Program-made: the position numbers and the translations under genes
The notes under the pieces: model-generated
What the model saw: only the letters and a program-made list of their open reading frames with translations
Told to the model about the DNA's origin: nothing
Databases searched by the model: none
Assembly (NCBI GenBank): GCA_019059635.1
Contig: JAGVRJ010000002.1
Location: 744,001 to 808,000, forward strand
Length of the DNA stretch: 64,000 nucleotides
Direction: 5' to 3'
Origin: Proales similis
Taxonomy: Eukaryota; Rotifera; Eurotatoria; Ploima; Proalidae
Shown: positions 1 to 15,219 of the stretch, one piece after another
How positions within the stretch are numbered: position 1 is the stretch's first letter
Layout: the number at the start of each line of letters is the position of its first letter

Positions 1-822
1 TCGGGGGCCATGTACAGCGGCGAGCCTGTCCGTGTAGAAATAGGAAGGCGATAACAGAATGAGAAGTTATTGGATTCAAACCTTTAAGTGAACGACTCGT
101 GCTGTCGTCGCGCATGTACTGGGCAAAGCCGAAATCTAATCAAGGGATGAAGAATAGACCATAAAAAAGAACTAATCTACTAACCTGCGAGTTTAAGCGA
201 CGGATTATTCGTCGACGTGAGAAGAATATTTTGCGGCTTGAGATCCATGTGGGCGATGTGATTTGCTTTTAAATGCTTTAGCGCGCATGCTTCGTATTTA
301 AATCGAAGTTGAATGAGAACAGCGGAAGCAGAAGCAGTGAATTTACCGATTTGCTGAACGAACCGTCGCACAAAGCGCTCAGGTATTGTACGCCGGCTCT
401 TTATGAAGCCAGACAAGTCGCCGCCCGGGCAGTACTCCATTATCAGATAAATATAGACCTCGTCCCACTGTTGAGCACTTGACTTTATCCGACTTGAAAA
501 CGCGTCAAGATCTGAGCCCACCTGAAAGTCCTTGAGTTCGACGATAAACTCGTGTCGGATTCGCTTGAGAATTTCAATCTCCCTAAGCAGATTTTCAGTC
601 GACGCTTTGTTCAGGCTGTCCTTCCTTATGCATTTAATCGCAAATAACTGGCCATTCAACTTTGATTTTTCAAACAATTTAGGACATTTGTCCAGAAGAC
701 GATTTTAAGCGACTTACTTTAGATTTGGCTCTATACACGGTTGCATAGGTGCCACTGCCGAGTTTTTTGTCAATCACAAAGCCTTTCACATTGGGCAGAT
801 GCTGGTCTTGATTCGAAGCCAT
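1..822 (-). CDS. ULK3: Serine/threonine kinase ULK3 (5' part; 3' end beyond window)
   Basis: This is the N-terminal kinase domain of an ULK3-type kinase, a family linked to autophagy and Hedgehog signalling. Visible motifs in order are the glycine loop GSGTYATV, the AIK lysine, catalytic [11 protein letters not shown] and the activation-loop end GSPLYMAPE. The order and spacing match vertebrate ULK3 closely. Exons read on the minus strand are 822-718, 659-522, 467-347, 289-185, 135-82 and 25 to the window edge. Introns are 54 to 58 bp or slightly shorter. Two introns (521-468 and 346-290) have 3n length and no stop, so an ORF caller reads straight through them; removing them restores the family alignment. 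The C-terminal MIT domains lie outside the window. The start at 822 gives a normal ULK3 N-terminus. Confidence 0.95.
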
Positions 823-1118
823 GCCGAGTCTTTTCGATCTTTGTTCAAGATTGATAAGATAGAGTTTGCGATAATTCAGAATGCGAGTTCGTACATGCTC
901 TTATGTCCAAATCTGACTCCTACTCGACAATTTTGAATAATAATTATTTCTATTTGAAATGAAACACTTTATTCTGCAACATTAAAGCCAGACTCGTACA
1001 CATGACCATGGGCGACAATTCAAATAAAGCGAAACTTGAAATAAACAGTAACTTGAATGACCAAGTAAAGTCAAATTGAGAAGAAAAAAGGACGCATTTC
1101 TTTAGAAACCCGATTCAG
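823..1118. promoter_or_regulatory. Shared ULK3/FOCAD divergent upstream region
   Basis: Only 296 bp separate the start codons of the two divergently transcribed genes ULK3 (-) and FOCAD (+). The stretch must therefore hold both 5' UTRs and both promoters. It is AT-rich. I see no clear TATA box or other named motif, so the promoter role is inferred from position alone. Confidence 0.5.
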
Positions 1119-4100
1119 ATGTCAAAATCGACCAACGAGCTCAAATCGAATGAGCATGCTGCTTCCAAGCTACTCGAAGACGAGAATAAATTTCATCATT
1201 TTAAAGTAATGCTATTGACCAAGTCGCTCATTTGAAAATTAAGAATTCATCCGATAAATTGAACGAGTAGAATTTGGCCAATTTTTACTCGAATTTAGCC
1301 GGTGCCAATCGAAATGAGTCGGACGAAAAGAAATGCATAAATGAGCTTGTGGAGACTTTTCGCAAACTAAACAACAAGAATTCTTGCCTCAGCCTCTTCA
1401 ACGCTCTCATCCAATGTTGTGAAGAGAAAAAGCTGAATTTAGACCATTTGGTCACAGGAGTTCTCGGTCTCATACACACGGATCATGAAAAGCAAGTAGC
1501 CAGCAAGCAGCTTGAACTCTCGATCAACTCCTCTAAATTCGCGCTCACTCCACAGAGCTGACGTATATCTATACACTCTAACGCGCTTGATGAGTATTTT
1601 CAAAGATCACTTTATAAACACCTACTCGATTCAAAGCCCCTCTCACCCGTATATAGAAGTGATTCGAAAGCAGACGCGTAATTACGACGAGTTGCTTCTC
1701 AATCAGATCCGATCTATCTACCGCTCGCACAGGTAACTATCCACCTTTGAAATGGGCCCGATACAGCTAATTCAATGATGCATGGTTCAAGTGTGGAGGA
1801 GGCCACTTTGATGCTCAAGCCTGTGATTGTATATGCTTTCCTGGAGCAAACACCCCTAAAGCATCAACTTGCTTCGACTCTGGTCTCTCAGCTTACTGGC
1901 AAATGGGAGAGAGAAGCACTGGCTTGGCAACTGCTTCGACTCTATCTTGATACACTCAAGGATCATGAGCTGGCGTCTATTGCCGAGTGCCTTCTTCAAG
2001 TCCTTGAATTGCTCAAACTCAACCTTGAACTGAACGTCGAGCTCAATTTCCTTTTCAAACTTCTCATTCGAATTGATGCACATTTCATAGTAGATCTGTT
2101 CCCGCACTGGTCTCTCATGACTCAACTCTTAGAGTCAAAGCGTTTCTCGGTTAAAGTAAGACTCGGCTTTTCCCATCTAGTTTGGGTCATTTCGTGCTCT
2201 AAAGCTTTGCCTATCAAAGAATTTGGAGCTGATCGACGATCTAGCTGCTCATTTGACTTGTGTCTCGGCAGCCAATTTTGACTCTTTTATTAAATTTGGT
2301 AAGAGAATATTGAAGCATGCAGCGATCAAGTGGATGATTCTAATAATCTTTTGGATTAAAGCTCAAGCAGCTGTGGAGAGTTACAAGGGAACCGCATCAC
2401 TCCCGGTCGCTCTTTTACTTCCACCTTCGCTCAGTCAGATTATGATTCTGGAAACAGCTCAGTCACTTGACTCTGCGCGAGCGATGAAGAAGCATTTTGT
2501 TGAGCTGAGCAAAGCTGTGGAAAAGAAAATATGCGTAAGCAGCTCAAGCTAATTTCTGTCTCGGTCGAGAACACTTGAATAAGTTGAGGAAAATTAAAGA
2601 GTCTGCCCAGCTCACAGTTAGACCTAGCGCAGAGTCTACTCTGTTTGGCCGACTATGAAGCTTGTGCCCTCGACAGCGGCTATGATCAGAAGAAGCTCAA
2701 TCGGTTCTTGGCAAATTTCATTCTGAACGAACAAGATCTGCGACTGCTCTCTGAAATGATTGCCCACATGCAGCTGATGATTAAGCAATGGCCGTCCACG
2801 TTCATTCAAATATTCAGCGTTTACGTTTATAAAATGAAGCTGGCGCTTGACCTTGAATGCACAAATCTGCTGATGAACAACTTGCTCGAGCTAGTCGGCC
2901 CGAAAATCGAGTTGAATCTAATACTGAACGTTTTCTTGACTTTGCTCAACTCGTCCAGTCTGGAAAGTCAGCAGAATTTGGCAGTTCGTTTGAACTGTAT
3001 GATGCAGCTGGCGCGTCTTTGCCAAATGGGCTACGATCAGTTCGTGTTCGCCTATCTGTCGCCTGATTTGATCTCAGTGAAAGAAGCGTCCATTGCCCGT
3101 CACAACCGCGCTGAAATTCTCTACACAAAAGCGTTCTGCATTGCTCAAATAATCAAGGCCAGGTAGTCTTGGTGCGAATTTTCTCGGTTTCTGCACTATT
3201 TACCACGCTTATCAAGGCCAGACTATTATGCGCACGAGCTGCTGGCCAGCATTTCGCACATTCTCAATCATGCCAACCAGGCGAGCGAAGGCGGCATTTG
3301 CGCAATTCTTGTCGACACTCTGGGCGTTCTTTGCGAGAGCGAAGTGCTTGGCATGCCCTCAACGTGGAATGCCCTCAGAGCTCAATACCAGAGTGAAAGA
3401 AGGTAAGTAATTCGATAATGAGATTCAAAGTGAAACCTGATTTTCTCAGCCAGTTTTAGGCCATTGAGTCTAAGCGCATACTGCCGGTTCATGTCCAAAG
3501 CGGCCGGTTTGCGTCAAATCAAGCGGCCGGAAATAACTGATGACTTTTACAGCTCGATCATTGGCACACTCTGGCGTTTACTCGAGCTTAATCGGCAAGA
3601 AATTGCGTCCGAGCATCTGCTCGACTCGATACTGGGCGCCATGAGCCAATTTGAAATTGAGTTCTTTAAATGCGCTTTCTTGCCCGACCACATGCAAGAG
3701 GGAATTCGAACCGTAAACGCCAAACTTCTGCGCCTTGATGAAAATGAAGGCAAAGAGCTGGACGAGATATTTGAGGAATTGCCTCGTTTCTGCTTTGTTG
3801 ACTTGATCGATTTGGTTGGCTCTTCCTATAGCACAGGTAATTTAGATTAAGCTAGTCCGTTTTAAAGCTCACCAGGTCATTAGTTAACTTTTAAAGGCAT
3901 CAAAAGCCTGATTGTGAACGTCCTGGCTCATGACATTGATGCCATTCCACGTCGAATAATTTCCAGCAGCAAAGAGATTACAATTAACGAAAGCGGTCTA
4001 TTCACAAGGGAACAGAAAGGGGCGCTCAATTCCTTGGACGAGTTGCTGTTCAATCGACATGCCCAGCTTGTGACCGAACTGTATGAGAAGAAGGGGCTTG

Positions 4101-7100
4101 ACTCGAATGATTTTCTGTTTCTGCTGAGCTCCTATCACCCGCCGGCTAAAGAACCAGCGCGGAAAGGAAAATCCCAAACAACTCGTCTTGAGCCGCATCT
4201 TGAATTTTTACTCTCCATCGTGCGAAATGTACAACTTTGCTTCGCTTTCTTCTCCTCGTAAACACTTAGTTCGATTGTTTCCTAAGTATGAGCTTTGCGT
4301 CGAGTATTTCACCAGCGAGAAGCACAAACTTGAGCAGCTGTTCGAAATGGCATTTAAGCTAGCGGTTAGTGATCAAGTTAACTGCCTCATCTAATCGTTA
4401 ATCTTCAAGATTCGGCAAAAGGAAGAGAGAGAAAGTTTAAAATTCACCGAATTCGAACAGTGAGTTATTCGGCTATTTCTGGCCGGTGCAAACATGTATA
4501 TCAGGTGATTAATCGTTCAATTTTCAAGGCTACGCTCCAGACTTTTGGACATGCTGGCTGATGCATGGTCAGGCCAAAACAGAGATTCGATTGAACGGGG
4601 CAACAATTTCTTTCTAATGCTCGCCGCTCTGATCAATGCCAGCACAAAATGGACAGTTAAACAGCGAGGCGAGGACCTTGAGCTGGTTCATTCGCAGCGC
4701 AAGTGGCTTGAGAGTCAAGTTGATTTCGCGCTTAACGTTATTGAAAACAAGCAGGGAGTGGCAGCCGAACTGTTGAAAAAAAATCTCAAAAGTGATCTAT
4801 TCTCGCAAGTGCAAATTGACTTTTTATTCAGCTTGTTCACCAGCAGCCCGGACGTGTCATTCTTTCTCACGCTGGTCTTTTCGAGCAGCGTTCAGATTCG
4901 CATTAACAATTACCTGATCAAATACATTCAGTCTGCCGAGCAGAAAGTGATTGACAACGCTGGAAGTGCAACCGAATTCGAGCGACTCTCTATTCCAGTG
5001 TTCATCTTCGACACCATACAAAGTGCCAACGAGTTTGACAAAGAAAAGCAGCAGCGCTTGAATGACTCTCTTGCCCGTTTGTACCAACAGGTCAAGACAG
5101 CAGTCGAAAGCAGGCAACCTTCAGTCGCGCCTCAGTCTACTCTAATCGAGTGTCTCTTGCATATGTACGACGAAGAGGCAGTTTTCTTTGACGAAAATGA
5201 ACTCCTTCTCAAAACTCTTGATTTACTCATGAGCAATCTAACGAAAAGAAACGAACAGTCAAATGAGTCTGGCCGAAGCCATTCGTCCAAGATCGCTCTG
5301 AGTCAGCTACTTGTTGTTGTCTGTATCGCTTTCAAGGCCAATCACCTTAACAATCAAGCAGTTCACGAGTTTTATGTCAAACTAAGAGAGGTAAGAGATC
5401 CAGCAGCTTTCTGAACAAGAAAAGTAGCCAAATTTGTCAAGGAAAACGACCGAACCTTAGTGGCTTACTTTCTTCGCTTCTTGGTCGGACACAGTTATTT
5501 GGACGCTATTCGCTGGATGGACACATGTCTCGCCGAATGGATTCAACTGCTCGACAATTACGATCATGTAAAATCAGCTTGATCGAAATCTAATGAATTT
5601 CATTTCACTCAATCATTTTGCTTGGGTGGACAGAGTTCGGAGAGTGACCATGAACGAGTGTTCGAATGTCTGGACGCAGTGATTGTCTCGCTCAGTGGCT
5701 GTCTCTCTGGAATTTCTCTTCGTGCTGGAGTAAGCGCACATCTGGCGGAGGGCAAAATCGTTTACCACAAAGCTCAAATCAAATTTTAGATGATTGGAAA
5801 GATGCCAGAGATCGACAAAGTCTTGAAGCCTGAAAGCACACTCAAGTTGGTTCTTCGAGTTTTGAGGAAACTTCCAGACCTGCGACACAAATCGTCCAGC
5901 TATCTACTTCTCTCGCTTCTCAGTGAACAGCTGAGCGAGAGTAAAACGGTTGAGACCTATCGCTGTGAGTGTAATTAACTTCTCGCTTTTATTGCGAATA
6001 ACGCCAACAAATCAAATCGAACAACGACAGCGCCGACTAGTTTCGCCTATTTGAGTGACAGTTGCATTCTAAAACCTCTGTTCACAAAACTGACTGACCT
6101 CTGTCAGCAGACCGGCGGCGAAAAAACTCCGAAGCAGGAGCTGACTGATGCCAAACTGAGAATAATAAGTCAAAGTCTTCTTGACGGCGTGCTAAAAAGT
6201 CAAATGAAGTCTTTGCCACCTATCAACTGGTTCCTGGTTGTCAATTCGCTAATCAAGAGTCAACATGCGTCTCATGTTGAAAGTCAGCTCATTCATCTCA
6301 CCTTGATTCAGATGGCCTCTCTCAATTCGGCTGCTTATATGATTCGAAATTATTTGATCGACACGAATTTCATTCAGTATCTCCGAGTAGGTTCATGCTT
6401 TCAGGTCTTCTGAGTTGGTTCTGGTCAAACTGAAGTCTTTTCTTGTCCTCAATCTTCTTTTTTGACTCAACAGAAAGAGTCACAGTTTCTGATTATCAAG
6501 AATTTGGATCTGATTGTGCAAAACATCGACATAAGCCTTCTGCCGCGATTATTCTCCCGTTTGAACATGTTTCTGGAGCAGAAAAACTGCGATGCCGACG
6601 ATCTTTTTGAACAATTTGCTTCGGCCACTTTGAGCAGCATTGGCAAAATATTCACTAGCAAAGCAGACAAGACGGCCAAACTTCGACTCGAGCTGAAAAC
6701 CCATTCAATCAGTTTGCTTGAGAGGATTGTTCATCATCCCCGCCTTTCTGGCCAAGTACTAAAGCATCTCGCCAACTTTTCATTGAGAAAATCTTAAACA
6801 TTCCAAAACGAAAGATGATGAAAGAAGCCGCTCTACTGCTGATCAGAATCGATGACGATAAGCTTACTAGTTCAATATTAGCCAGCGGTCCAGACATGAT
6901 TGTTGACCAGCGATATATAAAGCTTTTAAATATGAAATGTATCCTTGTTGGCGACTTTCACAAGGACATTTCATACCTGAACTCAGACGTAGAGATGTGC
7001 CTCATTCAAGCTGAGTAAGTAGCTGAGCAACAAGTCAAAGGGACAAGTTTCAAAATCCAGTTTTAACTGAAAAAAAGGCTTCTAAACGAAGAACAACAAT

Positions 7101-7691
7101 GCGAGCTGCTCAATACATTCGCATCATTGTTGCTTGATTTAAGAAAACAATCAATGAAAGCAAACAAGTCCAACTCATTGTTGAATTGGCTTGTTTACCT
7201 CATCGGCTTGATCAAAGAAACACACAACAGGAGCGCAGCGGTAAGCAGCAAGAATGATCTCAGGATAGCTAAATTTCTAACAGATAACCATCCAAGACGG
7301 TCATGTTCTCGCTTAAATTGTTGGCTCTGGTTGCTTACGCCTGGAGCAAAGAGCCTGGACGAATCGGGAACAATAAGATTGACCTTCATTTTGCTGTTGA
7401 AAACCTTTGCCTCAATCTAAAATGCATCCTGCACCTAAAAGAATTCGAGCAAGTGTTCGACAGACTTTTTGACATGTTTCTGACAATCAACCAGTGTACT
7501 CACGATTGTGAAGAAACAGATAGGCTCATTAAGGGTAAGCCGGCGCATTCGGCCGATTAAATTTTCATAACTCGTTGCAAGAAGTAAAAATTCAACTTTC
7601 AGACGCTATCGTGATGATGTTCAAGCTAAAAGATGTGAAAATCGAAACCTGGTTCAAAACGGCGAGTCAAATGATGAAGAGACTAAATTAG
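1119..7691 (+). CDS. FOCAD: Focadhesin (FOCAD), HEAT-like repeat protein
   Basis: A long multi-exon gene encoding a leucine-rich alpha-helical protein. Family hallmarks recognised: an N-terminal stretch with SHPYIEVI (NHPHPLI in vertebrate FOCAD), a central RPYYAHELLASISHILN followed by STWNALR, and a C-terminal PPINWFLVV block followed by NSAAYMI. These occur in the same order as in vertebrate focadhesin. FOCAD is a focal-adhesion associated protein and has been reported to stabilise the SKI mRNA-decay complex. Exon 1 is 1119-1205 and its intron is 1206-1270. Many further short introns follow, for example one ending just before 3460. The last exon ends with the stop at 7689-7691. I did not resolve every splice site, and the joins near 1550 and 2280 are uncertain. 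The protein appears somewhat shorter than the roughly 1800-residue vertebrate form. Confidence 0.85.
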
Positions 7692-7900
7692 CACTTTTTC
7701 GGCACGTTGTCTTAAAAGGAAACAAGCAAAAAAAAATGAGAAAACTGTAACCAATGAAAAGTAGCCAGCCAGGATTCTCATTCAGACTTTGAGGTCAAAC
7801 TTTTCTTTTTGCGATTTTTTATTGTAATTGCGCGCGCGAATGTTTTGTTGGCAGTAAAGAAATGAAGAAAATTCTACTTGAGAAACGGAGAAGACAAGAT

Positions 7901-10675
<2,775 letters not shown>

Positions 10676-12607
10676 ATGAAATTCGTGATTGGTGCCAATC
10701 ACGTGAAGGTATTTGCCAAATCAGTTGTTTCGCTTTCAAAAATCGGCGACGAGATCTATATTGAACCCTTGGCCGACTCGGTAAATTAATTTATTTGAAG
10801 TGTTGCTGGCAACATTAAGGGCTTAATCTCGGCACATTTGATTTAAGCTGACTCTCAGAACGGTCAATTCCTCCCGCTCAGCGTTTAGTTGCTTTTCATT
10901 CAAGAGCTCCTTCTTCTCTTTTTTTGAACCAAATCAACGCTCAAATCAGACGAACTCAAATGCTGATCAAACGCTGAATATAACGAACGCTCGTGGCATA
11001 GATCTTGACGATCCAGACGCATTCAAATGTAAAATTCCTTCCAAGGTGAGCTTAAATAGCAAGTCCAAACTAGTCACCGTTTTCTAGTTTATCACAATTC
11101 AATAAGAGTCTCCTTTCAATATTCAAAAACATGAGCGCCATGGAAAAGCAGGTGGAAAAGTGCACGATCACTGTGAAATATGTTCCTCTTAGTCAAGAGA
11201 CGGCCACTCGCGCCTATGACTTTGAATCGACGACAATGATCACCCGAATGCTGAACAAGGATAACGAAGAGCAGCTGTTCGACATCAAATTTCTGGTCAT
11301 ATTCAACTGCAAGCACGGTATTCTCCATCCGCCTGGTGAAATTTTGCCGCCAAAGTAGAAAGCTCTCGAACAGGCATCCGAAAGACATTCATTCTGAGTA
11401 TTTCTGATTGCGAAAACCTGCAAGCCGCCTTCTCTTATCAAAATTGTCCAAACAAATTGAACATTGCAGCCAAGTGAGCTTGAAGCAAGTGTTCATTGGC
11501 GCGCGAAACGTTAAAAATTAATTAAAAATCAAGATATCTGCACGAGACCATAAACAGCTTTTCGAATGAAACAGAGGAAATCACACTGGTGGCTGACGTG
11601 GATCGACTGACGATTAAAAACTATGTGGAGCCCGAAAACGGTTTGCTTCAGCTCTGCTCGTGGTCGTGTTCCAGATTTAAATCTTGTCTTAAATTAAAAA
11701 GTTGACTTGAAATCCCTGATAAACACCCAAGTATCGTTTGACAAAGATGAATTCAACGAATACAAAATCAGTGATCATTCCGAAATCACCTATTGCTTAA
11801 AGGAGTTCAAAGTTGTTGATTTGGCCTCGTTCGTTCCACCAACTTGACTGAGCAACTCTTTGCCTATTTAGGTGTGCATAACTTTCGGCTACTGGTTCGA
11901 GCTGCCGATGAGCGTTTATTTCAAATGCAAGGGAAGACCGGTGGTGTTCTCCTATTCAACAGGCACATATGAAGTAAACTTTACTTTGGCCACTCTGCTC
12001 GATGAAACGGCCAACACCCAGACAAACTCGACTGTCCTCAGCAATTTGAACAGTTCAATTGCTCCGATCGGTTTGGATGAGAATCGAAATGACACAAACA
12101 CAAGTGCTGGCAAGAGCGCTCTGATTCATAAAGAAACGGCCAGGCGGGCCAAGTAAATTCAAACTCAATTCGAAGAATTAAATCCAACAATTTGAGATTA
12201 ATCAATAAAGGAGGACTTTGTATGACTCGACCAACCAGGATAGTTACTTGAACGAATCGCACAACGAGTCCAGAGTTAAAAGTGTTTTGGAAGAGAGCGA
12301 GGACGACGCCTTGCTTTCACAAGCACTTGTCGAGCATGAGGAGCGAATACTTAGTCAGAGCCAACGAGTTTCGCCGCCCGCAAAAAAGGTTAGAACAGTT
12401 CAGGAGCAAAATAATCACAATAATTTGCTCAACATCATTTGGTACATTCAGGCCAAATCCCTGGTTCAGACTTTGTTTGACGAGCGCGATGAGGACGAAA
12501 ACGACTCGAATGTTCAAAGTGAAAAGCTTTCAAATCAAGCTAGCAAACTTGCGACCTCGATCTATATCGAAGAGACTAGCAGCAGCGAAGAGGACGAGAG
12601 TGAGTGA
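10676..12607 (+). CDS. RAD9: RAD9 subunit of the 9-1-1 DNA-damage checkpoint clamp
   Basis: RAD9 forms the RAD9-RAD1-HUS1 ring loaded at damaged DNA in the nucleus; its C-terminal tail activates ATR through TopBP1. The N-terminus (KVFAKSVVSLSKIGDE) and TVNSSRSAF match RAD9. FNCKHG/IRKTF, YCLKEFK and CKGRPVVF follow in family order. Exon 1 is 10676-10780. Later introns are mostly about 45 to 75 bp and remove out-of-frame sequence so that the alignment holds. For example, the KEFK exon joins the exon starting VCITFGYWF at 11871. The last part, after about 12210, is an acidic serine-rich tail ending EETSSSEEDESE. This is as expected for the phosphorylated RAD9 tail, although it is shorter than in vertebrates. 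The gene is complete. Confidence 0.92.
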
Positions 12608-12941
12608 GCAGCATTCAATCGCTCGCTCTCTTCATTACTTATCCACGCAGTTCTCAGTGTGAAACAGCAATAGAAATTAAATAAACCGATTGTAAATCCG
12701 TCCACTCTACAATAAGCGTTTGAATTGCTCTAACGAAAAGTGCAAGCCAGTAGAACTACATTTCACAAAAATAGCAGAGCAGTTTGAATTCCGCGTTCAA
12801 TATGCAGCTGCTAAGCAAGAGAATAGTGCACTCCCAAACAAGCACATAAGCATTCTTTTTAGTCCGCCGTTCCTTTTCGGTTTCTCTTGCATGAACTGAG
12901 TTTGTTGATTCTCAACATTTTTATGCGAGTTGTTAAAGAAA

Positions 12942-14737
12942 ATGAGCTTTGGTCTGAGTTTGAAAGCCAAACTTACGCCAAACATACTGGTATCAGCTGC
13001 ACACGCTCGGGATTTCGAGGCGTTCAAGAATTTTGTTCAAAGGCAGTTCGGTTTGAACAGCTATGCCGTTTATCGATTCTCTTTTGATAACCTATTGAAT
13101 AAAAATCATATGGCATGGATGAACCAATGTAAACTGCTGGTCACAATTGAGCCAAGTTTGAAAAAAGGCGCCGAGAACGCATACTTGGCTGGTTTGAAAT
13201 CATTTCTACAATATGGAGGGAAAATATTCAGTCTGGCGGCTCCACAGTACCCCAGCGAGCAGTCGGAAATCAATGAAAAAGTCAAAAACTATGCAGAGCC
13301 TTTTTGGTTCGAAGAAAATTATTCCGAAATAGGGATGCGACTTATTCGATTGTCAGATTGTAAAGATCCTATTCATGAACAGGCGTATTCATATCAATTT
13401 GTCACTTCTGGAGGGATACATTTAATAACAAAGGTAGGTTCATTTGATAGACAGAAAGGCGCAAAATTGCTTAAAGACACATAAAGTTGAATTTAGACCC
13501 CAAAAATGAAAAGGAAGGCACAAAATTAAAAAATATTATTACCAAATACAATTTGCTCGAAGAGATAAGTGAGAACGATGACTTGCGATTGTTCGAAAAA
13601 TATTGGTTATTGATTGACCCTACTGCGAAATGCGATGAAAATATTTTAGAAAATACTCTAGACAAAAGCCTTCGGATAGAAGCAGACTTGGACAAAAGCA
13701 GCGAGCCATTAAAATTCGATACAAATTGCTATTTTACAGCTTTAAATACCAAGAGGATGGGAAAGAAAGTTCTCTACTCGGAGCTGGTGGACTCGACGAT
13801 GAACACAATCCAACAGTAAGCGCCTGTTTTCAACCCTAAAGCCTCGCGCTCGCTTTCCCTCCAAGTGTAGTCTACCGAAGAGCCTAAGTGGCATTGTGGT
13901 GGTAGCGCGTCAGCAGCTAAAAGGCGAAGGTAACAGCTAGTGCCTTGCGTGTTCGATGGGTAAACTCACACTTTACCCTTTGGAAAGGCAACCGCCAGAA
14001 CCAGTGGCTCTCCCCGCCCGGATGCTGCATGTTCACCACCCACATTCACCTCAACACGCAGACGTTCCCGCCCGAGCGCGTTGCCCTGCTGCAGTTCGCA
14101 GCCGCTCTAGCTTGCGTCCGCTCCATCAAGGGGCTGACAAACAACAAGGTGAGCTGTTCGCTCTCCCCACCCGCCTCCTTGCCTCTCTGACCGGCCTGTG
14201 CAGAACCTTCCCATCGGCATCAAGTGGCCAAACGACATTTTCTATCAGCAGAAGATCAAGATCGGCGGCGTGCGCGTCAAGACGAGCATGCAGGGCCCGT
14301 CGGTGATCGTGCGCATCGGCCTCGGCCTCAACCTCGACAACGAGCATCCCACTGAGTGCGTCAACCGACTCTTGCTCGTGCACGGTCAGCAGCCCCTCGC
14401 CGCCGAGCGCTTCATAGCCGAGTTCCACAACCACCTGGAGAAAATGGTCGATCTACTAGCCGAGCAGCACTCGGTCGACTCCTTCTTGAACGATTTTGCC
14501 CAAGAGTGGATTCACAGGTGAGGTGACCATCTCTCTAGCTCCTTTCCCGTCCACGAGCTCTACTTTTGCCAAAGGAAGCAGAAGGTCTTTTGCCAGGATC
14601 TCGAACAAGAGGTCGAAATGCTCGGTGTCGATGCCACCGGCTACCTGCGCGTCCGAAAGTCTGACGGGCATGAGGCTCTGCTTCAGCCCGATGGCAATCG
14701 ATTCGACATGACCACCAATATGCTCCTTCTCAGATAA
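12942..14737 (+). CDS. HLCS: Holocarboxylase synthetase (biotin-protein ligase), copy A
   Basis: Attaches biotin to carboxylases through biotinyl-AMP. The N-terminal half, about residues 8 to 100, resembles the BPL_N glutamine-amidotransferase-like domain (TPNILVSA, then CKLLVTIE and GGKIFSL). The catalytic half carries LYSELVDSTM, VVVARQQ, WLSPPGC, KWPNDI and KIGGVRV, and ends with the C-terminal SH3-like lid. Exons join at 13436, 13815, 13930, 14150, 14518 and nearby, with introns of about 50 to 65 bp. It stands head to tail with copy B, and its catalytic region from 13768 is almost identical to that of copy B, introns included, while the 5' half is strongly diverged. The catalytic half is visibly GC-richer. 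The biotin loop reads KGEGNRQNQW, which is atypical. Confidence 0.9.
13768..14720 (+). repeat. HLCS duplicated tract, unit A (gene-converted)
   Basis: Matches 16091-17043 with no indels (offset 2323). I count by eye 5 mismatches across 13768-14447, including full identity of the introns, and about 18 across the remaining 273 bp. Outside the tract the two genes no longer align at DNA level. The tract is GC-rich compared with flanks. Confidence 0.93.
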
Positions 14738-15219
14738 AAAAAATATCCTGAGGACACTTGTTAACTTCTATGAGCTTCTTGGTTAATGAATTCACCTTGT
14801 AATATTCTTTCAAAAATGATCGAGACATACCGAATCAAAAATTTCGGTTAGTAATTAATTGGCTTTTGTTATCGTAAATTTAGAAGAAAAAATTTCGCCC
14901 TTATTGAACCTGTTGAGATCAACACTTTTCTTCTAAGAATAAAGTTTTTCAAAGTGAACTTTTTCTATAAGATTAATTCAGACTATTGCTTTAAACCATT
15001 GAGTATTTAATGACGAATTTTCCGATCAATTCGTCACTTCGAGCAATGACTCGGATCCTTCAATGATTTCGCTTTTTTCTAACCAAAAAATCAAAGTTTT
15101 TTTCGCAGTCCTTATCTATTGAGAGACAAAATCAACAGCACATTTCGATTATTATAATTTCTTTAGTCTTCCTTTAAATGTTTTTTTTTGTTATTTTTAG
15201 ACTTAATTCTTATTTAATC
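14738..15219. other. Intergenic between HLCS copies
   Basis: AT-rich spacer of about 480 bp between the tandem HLCS copies. I see no coding exon. A TTTTTAG ending at 15200 lies just before the copy B start and looks like a splice acceptor. It suggests either a 5' UTR intron or a trans-splice site. Confidence 0.5.

Noticed and set aside
13437-13487. Apparent premature end of HLCS copy A first ORF (and at 15720 in copy B)
   Set aside because: Both are short introns starting GTAGGT and GTATTC; splicing restores the frame, so these are not pseudogenes.
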